DNA of 64,000 nt, from assembly GCA_036927565.1 (NCBI GenBank), contig JAYESD010000008.1, positions 117,083,498 through 117,147,497 on the forward strand, written 5' to 3'. Shown in pieces: positions 47,260 to 58,332 of the stretch (its first letter is position 1; each line of letters begins with the position of its first letter). The DNA comes from Tuctoria greenei. Taxonomy: Eukaryota; Streptophyta; Magnoliopsida; Poales; Poaceae. Both the position numbers and the translations under genes were made by a program. The notes beneath the pieces are model-generated. The model saw only the letters and a program-made list of their open reading frames with translations. It was not told where the DNA came from and searched no databases.

Positions 47260-49084
47260 TGTAAGACCTATGTGTGCTGAATACATTGGCTTGTAGTGAA
47301 TACACTTGCTTTGATGATAAAAGTTTTGAATATCACCAAAACACTTTTTTATCAAAGTCCGACTCTAGCTCCGAGCTACAGCAAAGTCCGACTAGCTTTG
47401 GTCAGCTCTGGTGAAGTTTTGTCTTTAGCTCCGGCATGTCTTTGTTAGCTCCGACATGTCTTTGATAGATCCGGTGTGTTTTTGTTAAGCTCCGAGTTGT
47501 TTTTTCTAGCTCCGGCTTTTGGGTTTATTAGTTCCGACTAGATCTGGTTAGCTCCGGCGCTAGGTCCTGCTAGTTTTGTAAGCTCCGGCGGGAGCTTGGT
47601 TGTACTAGTTATGGTAAGCTCCGGCGCTAGGTTCTACTAGCTTTTGTTAGCTCTGGCTCAAGGTCCGGGTGGCTCTGGCAAGGTCCGGAACTTGACCGTA
47701 GTGCTTCTGCTTTTCATTTGCAATATTTCGTACTTTCTTTACATTGCTGGAAAGATTGCTTAGTATTCATTTGCTAAGTTTTTGGTGTGTTTTGGTTGAT
47801 ATGGATGATATCGTGTTACTGTGGTTTTGCAACATGCTTATGTGAGGTTCTCACGTAGGGTGTTGTGTTCGGAACTAATTTGAGTCAAGTCGAGGACTTG
47901 GGCTCGTATGGATTGGTTGTTTATTCATGTGCAGGTGTTGCTTGAGTTCAAGACATGGCAGGTGACGGGATCCATTGGACTAGTCTCAGGGAGGAGATGA
48001 GGTTCCAACAACCAAATTCAGGAGGAATTGGGGTTGAGCTGATCAGGAGGTTGCGCAGCATGATTGAATCAAGAACAATGCATATGAAGGTATCGTGGAC
48101 GTCATTGGAAGATGTTTGCACGTGTGCAAGGAGTGCATGGACGTGGCTACATGGTTCCGAGACGTGATGAAGAGATGTGGACGTAAAGAGTTGGTCGGAA
48201 AGGTCCAACCGACTAGGTTTTGGACTTAGGCTGCGGCTGAGTCGGGTTTGACTCAAATATGGAAAAATTTGAGTTGGTTATGATAGGATTTCGTATGGGT
48301 CACGAATTTGAGTTGTTTAGGAATGTGGGATACGTTCCTAAGGTGTTTGGAAGTCTTAAGATTGCTTCTATCTGCGTATAGAAGAATCCTAAGCAGTTAT
48401 GGAAAGTTACGATTCGTTAACAGAGTAGGATTAGGTTCCTGATCTGAGTTGAGTTGGCTTTTGAGCTGGTTATATAAGCAAGGGAGCCCAGAGCTCGTGG
48501 TGCACGACTTTGGGACTGTTCCTCTTGTGTTCTATTGAATAAAATTCGTAGTTTGAAGGAACTTTTGTGGCTTGTTCGTCAGACTTGTTCTAGACAAGTT
48601 TTACTCGTCGAGTTTCTGGACAGCACTACCTTTTGTCGGTGGTTTTATCATAACTCGAGTTTTACAGATCCAATTGATGTGATTCTTTTTGTGTTGTCTT
48701 CAAAACTTGATTATCTATCATATGTCAAAATTTCACGGTCATTGGATTTGTGGTTTATGATCTACATGAGTTTCTTTGCAGCGTTCCAGAACTGTTTTTC
48801 TCGGGTAGGGCAGATTGACCATTGTTTGATCTTTCGATCATAACTTGAGTTTCTCTTAACGGAATTGAGTGATTCTTCTTGTGTTTTCTCCGTGGCTTGA
48901 TTCTCTCTGATATCTATCACTTTTGTCACGGTGAAACACGTTTAGATTAGTCTCACACACGATTTCTTTAACAGATCATTTTTCTGCCGAAGGGATTGGG
49001 GTTTAATTGTTTCCGCTGCGTAAGATTTTTAATCTACCATTCACCCCCCCTCTGGTAGCTTTTCACGTGCTCTTCGATCCTACA
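47260..49084 (+). repeat. 5' LTR of Tork-like element 2
   Basis: Begins TGTAAGACCTATGTGTGCTG and ends GATCCTACA, 1825 bp. It is about 310 bp longer than the LTR of element 1, mainly from extra sequence at about 48200-48430. The TATA box (TATATAA) is at 48471-48477. The U3 array of GCTCCGGC and AGGTCCG units (about 47370-47690) is present but more degenerate than in element 1. Confidence 0.88.
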
Positions 49085-49086
49085 AT

Positions 49087-49098
49087 TGGTATCAGAGC
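49087..49098 (+). other. Primer-binding site of Tork-like element 2
   Basis: TGGTATCAGAGC, a full initiator tRNA-Met match, two bases after the LTR end. Confidence 0.88.
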
Positions 49099-49146
49099 CA
49101 CGTTGCTCTAATATTTGTGATTTGCACGTGTTTTTGACTGATCATC

Positions 49147-49229
49147 ATGGAGAAGTACTCCGCCAAACCTTGTGTGTTTGCTGGTATTGATTTTCAGGTT
49201 TGGAAGGCACGCATGGAGGCTTTCATACT
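49147..49229 (+). pseudogene. gag: Tork-like gag, first 28 codons
   Basis: Starts MEKYSAKPCVFAGIDFQVWK and runs to MEAFI, matching the gag of element 1 almost residue for residue. It stops at 49229, where unrelated sequence begins. Confidence 0.85.
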
Positions 49230-51839
49230 AATTAAGCAAACTAAGCAACTAAGCAGCATAAGCGATAGGGTATATATGCGCAGCTCCAATCAACACCACA
49301 GGCAAAGCTGACGGTAGACACGGCCTAGAACTCTGCATTATCACCATTAAACTCCCAATCCTGACCTGCAACTGTTGGGGGGGATTGCAAGAGTGAGTAC
49401 ATGTCATACTCAGCAAGTGTGGAAAGTATGACATGTGGCTGATTCAAATGACGACAATAATAATGGCAAAGTGCTGAAAAGTAAATAAAAACATTTGAAA
49501 AGCAATATATTACATGTATGTGAAATAAACCCATCATAATCATAAGTAATAGCATAATACCAGTCCACAATTCACCATCCTCATCCATAATTCCAGATTT
49601 CACCATTGCCAATAACCATATTCAATACCAAAAATAAATCCATAACCATCCATAACCATTACCAAACCATAACCATCCCAATTACCAATTTCCCTCTAAT
49701 CATGTAGGTCATCCAGGTGCTCATAACCGGGAGCACGGCTATCATGATAGTTTTAATACTCTGCAGAGTTTGTACCTCTTTACCCACGTGTTTGTGATTT
49801 CATCACCCGTCGACGACTAAAGAACCTCCCTCATGCCAATTACACTTCCTTTGGTGTATGGCCAAGAGATCACAAAATAGCCTTTACAAAGGGATTACTA
49901 GCCTATTTAGACCCCACTGAGGTTTCACCGGTGGCGATGTCTCCCGCAGAGCACATCTTCAACCAAGGGCCCCCTCTTGAGCCATTCGGATCCCAGGGTA
50001 GTCTCACCAATCATCAACAAACCCAATCCGACTACCCCTTCCCCGAGCATCCACAATGGTCCAAATAGCACTAGCAAAGCCCTAATTAATCAGCTACGCC
50101 GCACCCATACTTGGCCTCGTAGTGGCACTGTAGTCCTGGCTTATTCTCGCATGAACCGGTCCTTAGATCTAAAGCAAGCAAAACCACCATGACATCCAAC
50201 CCATCCACATACCAGGCTTGCTTAGATCACCCATTACCATATCATATTTAACCAGTTCACATTAACCTTAATCTCACCCATACATAATTAAATTGAGTGG
50301 TATAATTGTTTTCCCATCCCAGTTGATTAAGCGAAGCAAAAAGGTAAAAAGCCCTTCCCGACTCTCTACCATAAATTCCAGGTGACAAGGGTGGTTAAAC
50401 AAATCTAGTAAACTTCCTACCATAGGATTCCCATCAAGTTGACACAAGCATGCAGTTTTGCAAACAAAACATTTATTTTAAAACAGGATCAATATACTTC
50501 AAGGACACTTGCCTTGCTCTTGCTGTTGATCAGGATCAAAGCCTTCAAACTCCTGGTGCTGTAGATCCTCCGCGGCACTTTCTAGCGCAAATCCGTCTAA
50601 TCCACACAATAAACATACAAGACAAGAAACACAATCAAAGAGTGCACAAATATTACTCAATATGTCATGACATGCATGATTAATGCATATGCAAGGTAGA
50701 ACTTGTTACTAGATTGCTTTTAATGATCACTAACTAGTTCTAATAGCTTTTAACAAGTTTATACAGGTTTGGATTCGATTAGATCAAATTTTAGAATTAA
50801 TTCAACACAATTTAACCAGAAAGATCGGACTAGTCCGCTAGGGACCGGACAAGTCCGCACTTGATGAGATCAGCAAATTAGGGTTTTCTAGATCGACGTG
50901 AATTCGGAGATTAGGGGTTGAATTCTCGTAAGGAAAAGAGAATAGGAGGTATACCAGGTGTTTAGAACTCCAATGAATCAAGAAACTTGGAGGTAACACT
51001 TGGATCTTGATGATCTAGGGTTGGTGATGAACTTGGAGATGTATTGGTGGTGAAGGATGAAACTTGGTGGAGATCTCTATCCTTCTTCGTTTCCTCCTCT
51101 TCTTCTTCTTGCTTGGGATCTTCTCTTCCCTCCTTGATGGCGGCTCCCCACGAACTAGGGTTTGAGTGGGTGGAAAAGTGGCAAATAGATGTCAAACCAA
51201 GGGGTGGGGCTGTTTATATAGAGGTGGAGGCTAGGGTTAGATGGATTTCGAGTTTTGGGATGAGTAGAGGCCGGTTTAGAGTCCTACATGGGCTCTAAAA
51301 GAGTTAGGCACGACGTCCCTAGGCCCACTTAACGTGAAACCCAAGAAACACGTCGTAAAACAAAAGATCAACTCGGAGTTGTGAAATATTGGACAAGTCC
51401 GGACAGGATCGGACTAGTCCGAAGTCGTCCAGAGAGAAAATCGGACAAGTCTGGCCAAATATCGGACAAGTCCGATGTTAGTCAGAAAGGAAAACGGACA
51501 AGTCCGCTGGAACACCGGACTAGTCCGGACAAGTCCAGGGACTTAACAAATTTTCAAGGATTCATGGAATACCTGACTAGTCCGCACAAGATCGGACAAG
51601 TCCGAAGTTGTCCAGGGGCAAATATCGGACTAATCCGCAGCAAAAACGGACAAGTCCATTTTTAGACAGAGAGAAATCAGACTAGTCTTCAGCAAAACCG
51701 GACTAGTCCGCACTTTCCTACATTTTAAGTGTGGTTTTGATCCAAATCAATTTTAAACTTGTTCCTCTTGTTATGGGTTAATGTTAAACATGTATATGAA
51801 TGTATGCAAGGCATGATGCATGAAAATGAGGGTGTTACA
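49230..51839 (-). repeat. Gypsy-type LTR sequence with palindrome array
   Basis: On the minus strand the right edge begins TGTAACACCCTCATTTTCAT, a common LTR start in grass gypsy elements. The TATA box (TATATAAA) is at 51213-51220, followed by a plausible R/U5. U3 carries a CGGACTAGTCCG/CGGACAAGTCCG array. The left limit is unclear: there is no TG, primer site or duplicated target at 49230, so the leftmost part could be something else. A short degenerate CCATAAC repeat lies at about 49630-49680. No gene is supported. The flanks differ (Tork-like gag left, Tat-like gag right), so it is not a simple solo LTR. Confidence 0.5.
51391..51711. repeat. CGGACWAGTCCG palindrome array in gypsy-type U3
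   Basis: About twelve palindromes in 320 bp, alternating CGGACTAGTCCG and CGGACAAGTCCG. The array sits about 170 bp upstream of the TATA box on the minus strand. A separate pair lies downstream at 50827-50854. The surrounding sequence is unrelated to the SIRE LTRs. Confidence 0.85.
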
Positions 51840-53106
51840 GGCTTCTTCTTGCCGTTGGGCTTTTTCTTCTTTTTGCCACTCCCGGAGGTAGTGGCTTTGC
51901 CTTTGGAGGATTTTTTTCCATCCTCCGGAGCTGGTTTGGAGTGCATTTCACGGCCCTCCGTAGCTTTGGCACACTTGTTTGCCAAGCTGAAGAGATTCGT
52001 GACGCTGGTGATCTCCTTGACCGCCAGCTTCTCCAGCATCTTCTTATCCCGTACGCCCTATCTAAATTCCACGATGATAGAAGAGCTTGAGATAGATAGA
52101 ATGATGTTTTGTACCTGGGAGAACCTCTGGATGAATGAGCGTAGGGATTCTCCCCCCTTTTGCACAACTGCAAAAAGGTCCAGTTCGGTGCCTGGTCGGG
52201 TGTATGAACTCCCGAAATTGCCGTTGAACTGTTGGCACAATTCCTCCCAACTATTGATAGAGTTGTAAGGAAGGCTCATGAACCAGGACCTAGAGGTCCC
52301 AATCAAAGCCACTGGGAAGTAGTTGGCCATTACAGCCTCGTTACCTCCGACCGCAAGGATTGCGGTGGTGTAAATTTGGAGAAACTCGGCGTGGTTAACA
52401 GTCCTGTCAAATTTCTCTGGCAGGTGTGGCCGGAACTTTTGTGGCCATCTGACCATGCGTAGGTGCATGGCTAGTGCAGAACAGCCTCCTCCTACTCCCT
52501 CGGGCACAGGGCTGTCTCGAGCCTCTTGCCTTTCGCGAGCGCGCTCGATATGGACACGATCGTTTGTTGACGGTAATGGTGATCAAGCTCCGCCCGGAGG
52601 TCATGAGTTGACATCCTGGTTACCGTATGAGTACGTTGCGCCCCGGAGGGTAGCGACGTAACTTGCTGTGACGCAGCACGCCTCCTATTCTGTGAAGCAT
52701 GCGGACCAAGTCTGCCAGACACGGTCTGAAGCTGTGATGGGGCCCACCTCGAAGGAGGAGGACCTTGGTCGCTGATGCGGTCGGCTGCTGCTGCAACCAG
52801 GTGTTCCACATCAGCCCTCCACTGCTCCATTGCACCCTGGAATGCACCTGAAGGTGGTGGACGTTGGAGGAGAGCACGCGCTGCATGAAGCGTGTGTTCA
52901 GGGTTGTTGTTGTTTGCCGATGCAGTGACCGACGTCGATGCACCGTCACACTGCTCAGCTTGACGTGCTGGTGCAGGCGGTGGTGGTAGAGGCATGACTC
53001 CTGCTAGAGCCACGGCACCTGCTGGTTACTGCATGTTGGAGGGATTGCCTCCAGCGGGTTGAACGGCAGGGTTGCCATTGGATGATCCAGCAGCTGAGTT
53101 CACCAT
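51840..53106 (-). pseudogene. gag: Tat-like gypsy gag, truncated
   Basis: The ATG at 53106 (MVNSAAGSSNG) lies 24 bp inside the primer site. A stop follows after about 26 codons, then the frame continues with PPPPAPARQAEQ. A His/Arg-rich middle and a frameshift follow. The capsid domain is then at 52058-52507: HLPEKFDRTVNHAEFLQ, WFMSLPYNSINSWEELCQQF, and ESLRSFIQRFSQVQNI. After another frameshift the C-terminus (MLEKLAVKEITSVTNLFSLA, then NKCAKATEGR) ends in a Lys/Ser-rich tail. The gypsy-type LTR truncates it at 51839/51840. Confidence 0.85.
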
Positions 53107-53129
53107 ACTCGAAATCTCGGGCACCCCTA

Positions 53130-53142
53130 CCTAGCGTGCCAA
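53130..53142 (-). other. Primer-binding site of the Tat-like element
   Basis: The minus strand reads TTGGCACGCTAGG, followed by TAGGGG. This context is common directly after LTRs of Tat-like grass elements. It lies one base from the LTR edge at 53144. The tRNA is uncertain. Confidence 0.55.
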
Positions 53143-53143
53143 C

Positions 53144-53859
53144 TGTCGGTGTTTGGAACCAGCAGATCTCCTGACACTACTTTTGGTAGATCGAGGAGTT
53201 GTAGTTCGGTAATGGGCGCGCAGAGATTCAAGAACGTGAAAGACACATGTACACAGGGATTTACGTGGTTCGGGCTGCCTGAGTGTAATACCCAACTCCA
53301 CGGGGTGTGTTGGTGATGTATTAAGCTTGTGAGTCTAGAAGAAGCTCTAGAAGAAGAAGCCCGTCTAGCTCAGGGTGTTTAGTCGTGGTCTGGAACCGTC
53401 CCTTGGGTATCGTCGACCAGTCCTTTTATAGTACAAGGACTGGTCGTCACAACGTTATCCTGGCCCGACAAGTGGCCCCGGCGGTTACACATGCTTGATA
53501 CACAATAAATGGAGTTAATTACCCTTAATAGCCTCGTAACGGGCCTTAACAGTGCTGTTACCAGTATTAAGGACCATCCAATCGTGTGTCATTAATATGG
53601 CATTAATGACACTTAATCGGGTCTTGGAGTTTTTGATTGATCCTTGAAGGTCCAGGGCCGTTGGGGGGTCCACCGGCTTGATAGTTGAAGTTGAAGGTCC
53701 GGCGGTTGCCACGTGGCAGCATCCGGAGCTCACCGTCGTAGACGGGTAGGTCCGGTGCTGTTGGACACGTGTCAGTACCGGAGCTTCCCTCTGTCTGGGG
53801 TTAGGTCCGGGGGTGCCATATTGGTATTCTGACCGGAGCTTCCCAGGTGTGGGTGATAG
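53144..53859 (-). repeat. 5' LTR of the Tat-like gypsy element
   Basis: The plus strand starts TGTCGGTGTTTGGAACC (minus-strand end ACACCGACA). The TATA box (TATAAAAG on the minus strand) is at 53423-53430. U3 contains repeated AGGTCCGG and CCGGAGCTTCC units at about 53690-53845. The outer end is not clear because the CACTA terminus starts at 53860; the LTR may be truncated there. A related LTR terminus occurs at 1-63. Confidence 0.7.
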
Positions 53860-53876
53860 CACTACCAGGATTCCGG
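53860..53876 (+). repeat. CACTA terminal inverted repeat (left copy)
   Basis: CACTACCAGGATTCCGG, with the CACTA pentamer and the ACCAGGA continuation typical of grass CACTA ends. The partner copy lies outside the window. Confidence 0.75.
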
Positions 53877-53879
53877 TTT

Positions 53880-55560
53880 ATTGCGACAAAAAAAATCATT
53901 GCAATAGGTCGAAATTCGTCACGATAGGTTGTTGTTGCAACGAAATAGAACGTCGCGATAGTTTTTCCGACTCGTGGCGATAACAGCCGTTGCAATAGGT
54001 TATTGCGACGACTTGACATCCGTGGCAAATAGTATGGTATTGCGACGACTCCACGTTCGTTGCAAATAGTATGGTATTGCAACGGTTTAACCTATTGTGA
54101 CGATTTAACATATTGCGACAAAAATATCGATGTTGCAACGATGTCACATTCGTGGCAAAAATATGGTATTGCAATGACTCCACGTTCGTGGCAAATAGTA
54201 CGGTATTGCAACGGTTTAACGTATTGCGACGATTTAACGTATTGCAACAAAAATAACGGTGTTGCAACGATGCCACGTTCGTGGCAAAAAGTATGTTATT
54301 GCAACGACTCCACGTTCGTGGCAAATAGTATGGTATTGCAATGGTTTAATGTATTGTGACGATTTAACGTATTGCAACGAAAATAACGGTGTTGCAACGA
54401 TACCACGTTCGTGGCAAAAAGTATGATATTGCAACGACTACACGTTTGTGGCAAATAGTATGGTACTGCAACGATTTAACGTATTGCGACGATTTAACGT
54501 ACTGCAACGAAAATAACGGTGTTGCAACGATGCCCTATTCGTGGCAAAAAGTATGGTATTGCAACAACTCCACGTTCGTGGCAAATAGTATGGTATTGCA
54601 ACGGTTTAACGTATTGCAACGATTTAACGTATCGCAACGAATAGCACGTTATTTGCGACGATTTCACATCTGTGGCAATAAGTACGGTATCGTGACGATT
54701 TCATACTCGTGGCGAATAGTACGGTATTGCGACGATTTCATACTCATGGCGAATAGTATGGTATCGCGAAATTTTCACATTCGCAACGAATAGTACGGTG
54801 TTGCAACGATTTCACATCCGTAGCGAATAGTACGGTATGGCAACGTTTTTACATTCGTGGCAAATAGTATGGTGTTGCAACGATTTCACATCCGTGGCGA
54901 ATAGTACGGTATCGCGACGATTTCACACTCATGGCGAATAATATGGTATCACGACGTTTCCACATCCGCAGCGAATAGTACGGTATCACGACGATTTCAC
55001 ACTCGTAGTGAATAATATCGTATTGCGACGTTTTCACATTTGTGGCGAATACTACGATGTTGCAATGATTTCACTTCCTTGGCGAATAGTACGGTGTCGC
55101 GACAATTTCACACTCGTGGCGAATAATATGGTATCGCGACGATTTCACAGCCGTGGCCAGTAATACGGTATTGCAATGATTTCACGTTCATGGAAAATAG
55201 TATGGTATTGCAACGATTTCTAAACCGTGGCAACAGTATTGTATTGCAATGATTTCTGATGTGTGGCAATAGGTTCGTAATGCAACATATTAAAATCGGT
55301 TGCAACAGGGTCGTAATGCGACGTTCTCTGGGTGGTGGCAATAGGAGTCTAGTGCAACGCTTTTTTGGTCGTAGCCAAATGTATGTAGTGCAAAGTTTTA
55401 TAATTTGTGGCAATAGCTAGCTTCCTATTGCAACAGTTTATTTTCGTCGCAATAATCTGTTAATGCCACGTTTTATAATTAGCGGCACTAGAATCCTAAT
55501 GCACCAGGTTTGAAAATTAGTGGCAACAGAATCAATTTATTCGCACACGATATGTCTGTC
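53880..55560. repeat. CACTA subterminal tandem repeats
   Basis: The basic unit is about 37 bp, of the form TTGCGACGATTTCAC then ATTCGTGGCGAATAGTACGG. Between 54121 and 54641 it is organised as a higher-order 130-bp repeat, with the AAATAACGG landmark at 54251, 54381 and 54511 and related positions at 54121 and 54641. From 54641 to about 55200 the 37-bp monomers are simple; beyond that they degrade. Such arrays bind the TNPA-type transposase protein in known CACTA elements. ORFs read through them are artefacts of the repeat. Confidence 0.85.
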
Positions 55561-55611
55561 GACTTAACAACAAACATCCAACAATTGATGCAACGCTCAA
55601 GGACCCTTGCG

Positions 55612-57400
55612 TCATTGGGAGATGATGTTATTTACAGTTTTTTCAGTTTGCAAAATTGCACCCATTAAAATAGCACCGCGACGAGTTGTAGTACTAGGAA
55701 TAGTTTCTTGAACATCTAGCTTCGACTTGGTGCGAGCAAGAGGCTTTTGTGGAGTTGCTGCTAGCCATTGTTGATTTTGCAAGCTCTCCATCATTCTGCG
55801 CATGTCTACTAGCTCCTTTTCTTGCCGTGCAGAATTGGCTGCCATCTGATCATGTAAAGCCCGGACTTCCTGGTTGAGCTGTTCATTTGCCTGGACGAAG
55901 TCATCCATCTAGGAGGTCATATTATCATTCCTTCCTTCCAACTCTTGCACCTGAGAGCTGAGGTCTTCATTTCTATTTTGCAAGGATCGAACTTGCTGGC
56001 CGAGCTGGTCAGACATCTGGATATGCAGTCTTTCAGAAACATTAGGTTTAGCCATATAACCACGCCCCCGAAACTGTGATCCTCCAGAACCGGTTGCGGA
56101 TATATAAGTAAGCTGGAAGATGTTGTTTCTTTCCTCATCTGGGATTGGGATTCCCAGCTCAACTTCCTTGACGTTGATTTGGGCACGTGCCTGGGTCTAT
56201 ATACAAAAAGAAAAGTCACATGTACATTGCAAATATTTATTTAAATGGGGATTGTTTGAAGTGTTTCTCACATGTACAGCTTCCGCCTGCTCGTTTGCCC
56301 ATTGACCGTTCTTCACATGGCTTGCCTCACACAGTTCTATGTCATCGGGTTCTTTTCCGGTCTCTGGGTCTCGCTACATCAAATACAACTAAAATTTGAT
56401 TGAATGATTGCAGTGCAAAGTAAAAGCATGATTTAGTTTTCATACCTTCTCGTAACTAAGTTGGGCGTAGGATTTCGAGCCAAGCAAGTGTTTTTTCTTT
56501 TGAGTACTTCAATTTCGTGAATTGGTTCTGCTTATTGACTGTAATTTTAAGAATTAATTTCATGAATGGGTGTTATCAAATAGTTTTTGTAGGATATGAA
56601 GGTATTAGAAAGCTAGCTGACCTTGAATCGCTTGGACCCAAAATAGTCCATAAGCGCCAACCAATCGGAATATGCTACGTCAACAGGCTTGTTTTGTATA
56701 CGTTTCTCATCGGTCGAATACTTCTTACAGGTGGCATGCAATGTTGATCGCCACCCCTTGTTGCGCTCACCAGCAATCTTCAATATTTTTCTTCTGGTAT
56801 CATCTGTGTCCTCCAAGTCCCAGGCATTCTGTACATTGTATATCACACTGTTATAAACGTACAAGATGGAGGTCGCTAGAAAAAAAATACTTATGTGGGG
56901 TGTCACAACACTAACTGGAATGTCTCTCACTATATCACTCTTCGAAGTATCGCCAACCTCTGCCCACTTCCTTACACCAGCGAGGGGTGCATTTTTTTTG
57001 CTGTAATAACCACATCATCGACAAAGTGCCACTGATTAGGACCAACCGCAGCACCTAACCTATCAGACCATTGAATTTGTAGCTTCCGATTATGATCATT
57101 CGTTCTATTTGCTGATGCTAGATAACGCAATTTAGCAACCTTAAGTCCTTTATCCACCCCTCTTCCAAACTTCTTTCCTTCTGTTAGTGTCATTTAAATG
57201 GTAAACATTTAAAGCAAATTAGCAACTGACCAGGCCTAGTATCATGTACAAATAGTGTGAAACAAGAAGAAGTCTGATGTTTTACCATCTTCAGGACGAG
57301 TGCGGCAAATACGAGCGTGGGAACACCATGTCGCAAAAGCATTTTGCTCCATATGGGGCGATGCATCTACTTGTTGACTCCTTTGTTGCTGTTCATACCC
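55612..57400 (-). pseudogene. En/Spm transposase-family gene (Transposase_24-like)
   Basis: This is a multi-exon gene. Exon pieces in order: about 57292-57400 (QVDASPHMEQNAFATWCSHA, then RICRTRPED, donor GT); about 56930-57185 (KKFGRGVDKGLKVAKLRYLA, then QWSDRLGAAV and WAEVGDTSKSDIVRDIP); about 56612-56838 (NAWDLEDTDDTRRKILKIAG, then YSDWLALMDYFGSKRFK); about 56450-56560 (LLGSKSYAQLSYEK); about 56270-56385 (RDPETGKEPDDIELCEAS); and about 55612-56200, which has VELGIPIPDEERNNIFQLTY and a coiled-coil tail from QVRSLQNRNEDLSSQVQ to about 55700. Frameshifts occur in two A runs, and a stop lies at 55915. This family is the second ORF of En/Spm-type CACTA elements. Confidence 0.75.
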
Positions 57401-57770
57401 TACAATCAGGCATCAGGCAGTAGTCAGTGGCGCTACAGCACCCGTAGTACTGCAGGGGATTTTCAGTCCAGCTGTGAAGCAGGCAAAATAGTAGCTGGCG
57501 ATGCTAGAGAAAGAGAGGGTTCGTCGGGTGCTTATCCTCTGCAGTATTGCCGGTTCGGTCTGACCGACATCAGCAGGAGCGCATCTCGAGGCGAATTGGT
57601 GGCAGGGCGAGTCATGGATGTCAGCGGTATTAGCAGGTAGAGGATGCAAGAAAGATGAGGCGGGCAGCTTGCGACGTTTAACAAAGCTAGGGTTCGGTCT
57701 GGCAGTGCAGTGACCACATTTAAGTCAGAGGATCGACGTCCAGATCACACTGGTGATCTCACGTGACTTA
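57401..57770. other. Upstream region of the transposase-family gene
   Basis: Contains short ORFs on both strands with no family motif. By position it could hold the promoter and leader of the minus-strand gene at 55612-57400, but I see no clear TATA box. Confidence 0.3.
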
Positions 57771-57851
57771 CGTTTTTACTACAGGCGATGCAGTAAAGAT
57801 CCAACGGTGTGATTCCGTTGGATCTTTACTGCATCGCGTGCAGTAAAAATG
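57771..57851. repeat. Long perfect-arm hairpin, MITE-like
   Basis: The arms 57771-57807 and 57815-57851 are inverted complements over 37 bp with about three mismatches; the inner 21 bp (GATGCAGTAAAGATCCAACG and one base) are perfect. The loop is seven bases. Weaker complementarity extends outward to about 57730 and 57890, with an insertion of roughly 11 bp in the left arm. It has no coding capacity. It could be a miniature inverted-repeat element or a source of small RNA. Confidence 0.8.
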
Positions 57852-58332
57852 TATAAGTTAGGTGATCTGCGTCCATTGATATCACCCCGGAGCAAGTCTC
57901 GAGGCTAGGAGGACAGTGTGGCGGATCTAGGAATTAAATTTAGGTGGATTGCATACTGATATTTTGCTCTGCATGTTAGCATCTCGCCCTAACGTGCTAC
58001 TAGAACGGATACATGAATATAATCTTGCGTCAATTACCAGACATCAGCAACACATTTGGCAGTGTAAAAAACGAAATTGAGATCATATAAGCAGCAATGA
58101 ACCCTCATGTACATGCATCTCTAAACTATATGATACTAACATTTCTTAGTGGACAGGGGTTAATGATATTGGACTATTTTTTCCAGGGTATGCCATGTCA
58201 TATGGGGCATAGCATGTAGGAGTAGGTACGCCGTAATGGCCAGGGGTTTGCGGGCGGCGGGGTCATCATGGCACGTGAACGATGGGACGTGGAGATGGAG
58301 GGAGACGCGTCGGGGAGGACAGTGAAGTGACC

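Larger units (their letters stand above)
47260..49229 (+). mobile_element. Tork-like Ty1/copia element 2, 5' end only
   Basis: LTR, primer site and the first 28 codons of gag, then an abrupt change of sequence at 49229/49230. It is homologous to element 1 at 25776-27430. It is inserted in the right LTR of LARD-like element 2, so it is younger than that element. Confidence 0.85.

Noticed and set aside
49230..51839. Solo LTR of one gypsy element
   Set aside because: No target duplication, no TG at the left edge, and the flanking elements differ.
54060..54793. ORFs of about 100-140 codons on both strands with repeated Cys/Tyr/Asn motifs
   Set aside because: They are translations of the CACTA subterminal repeats: the peptide repeats follow the DNA repeat period.
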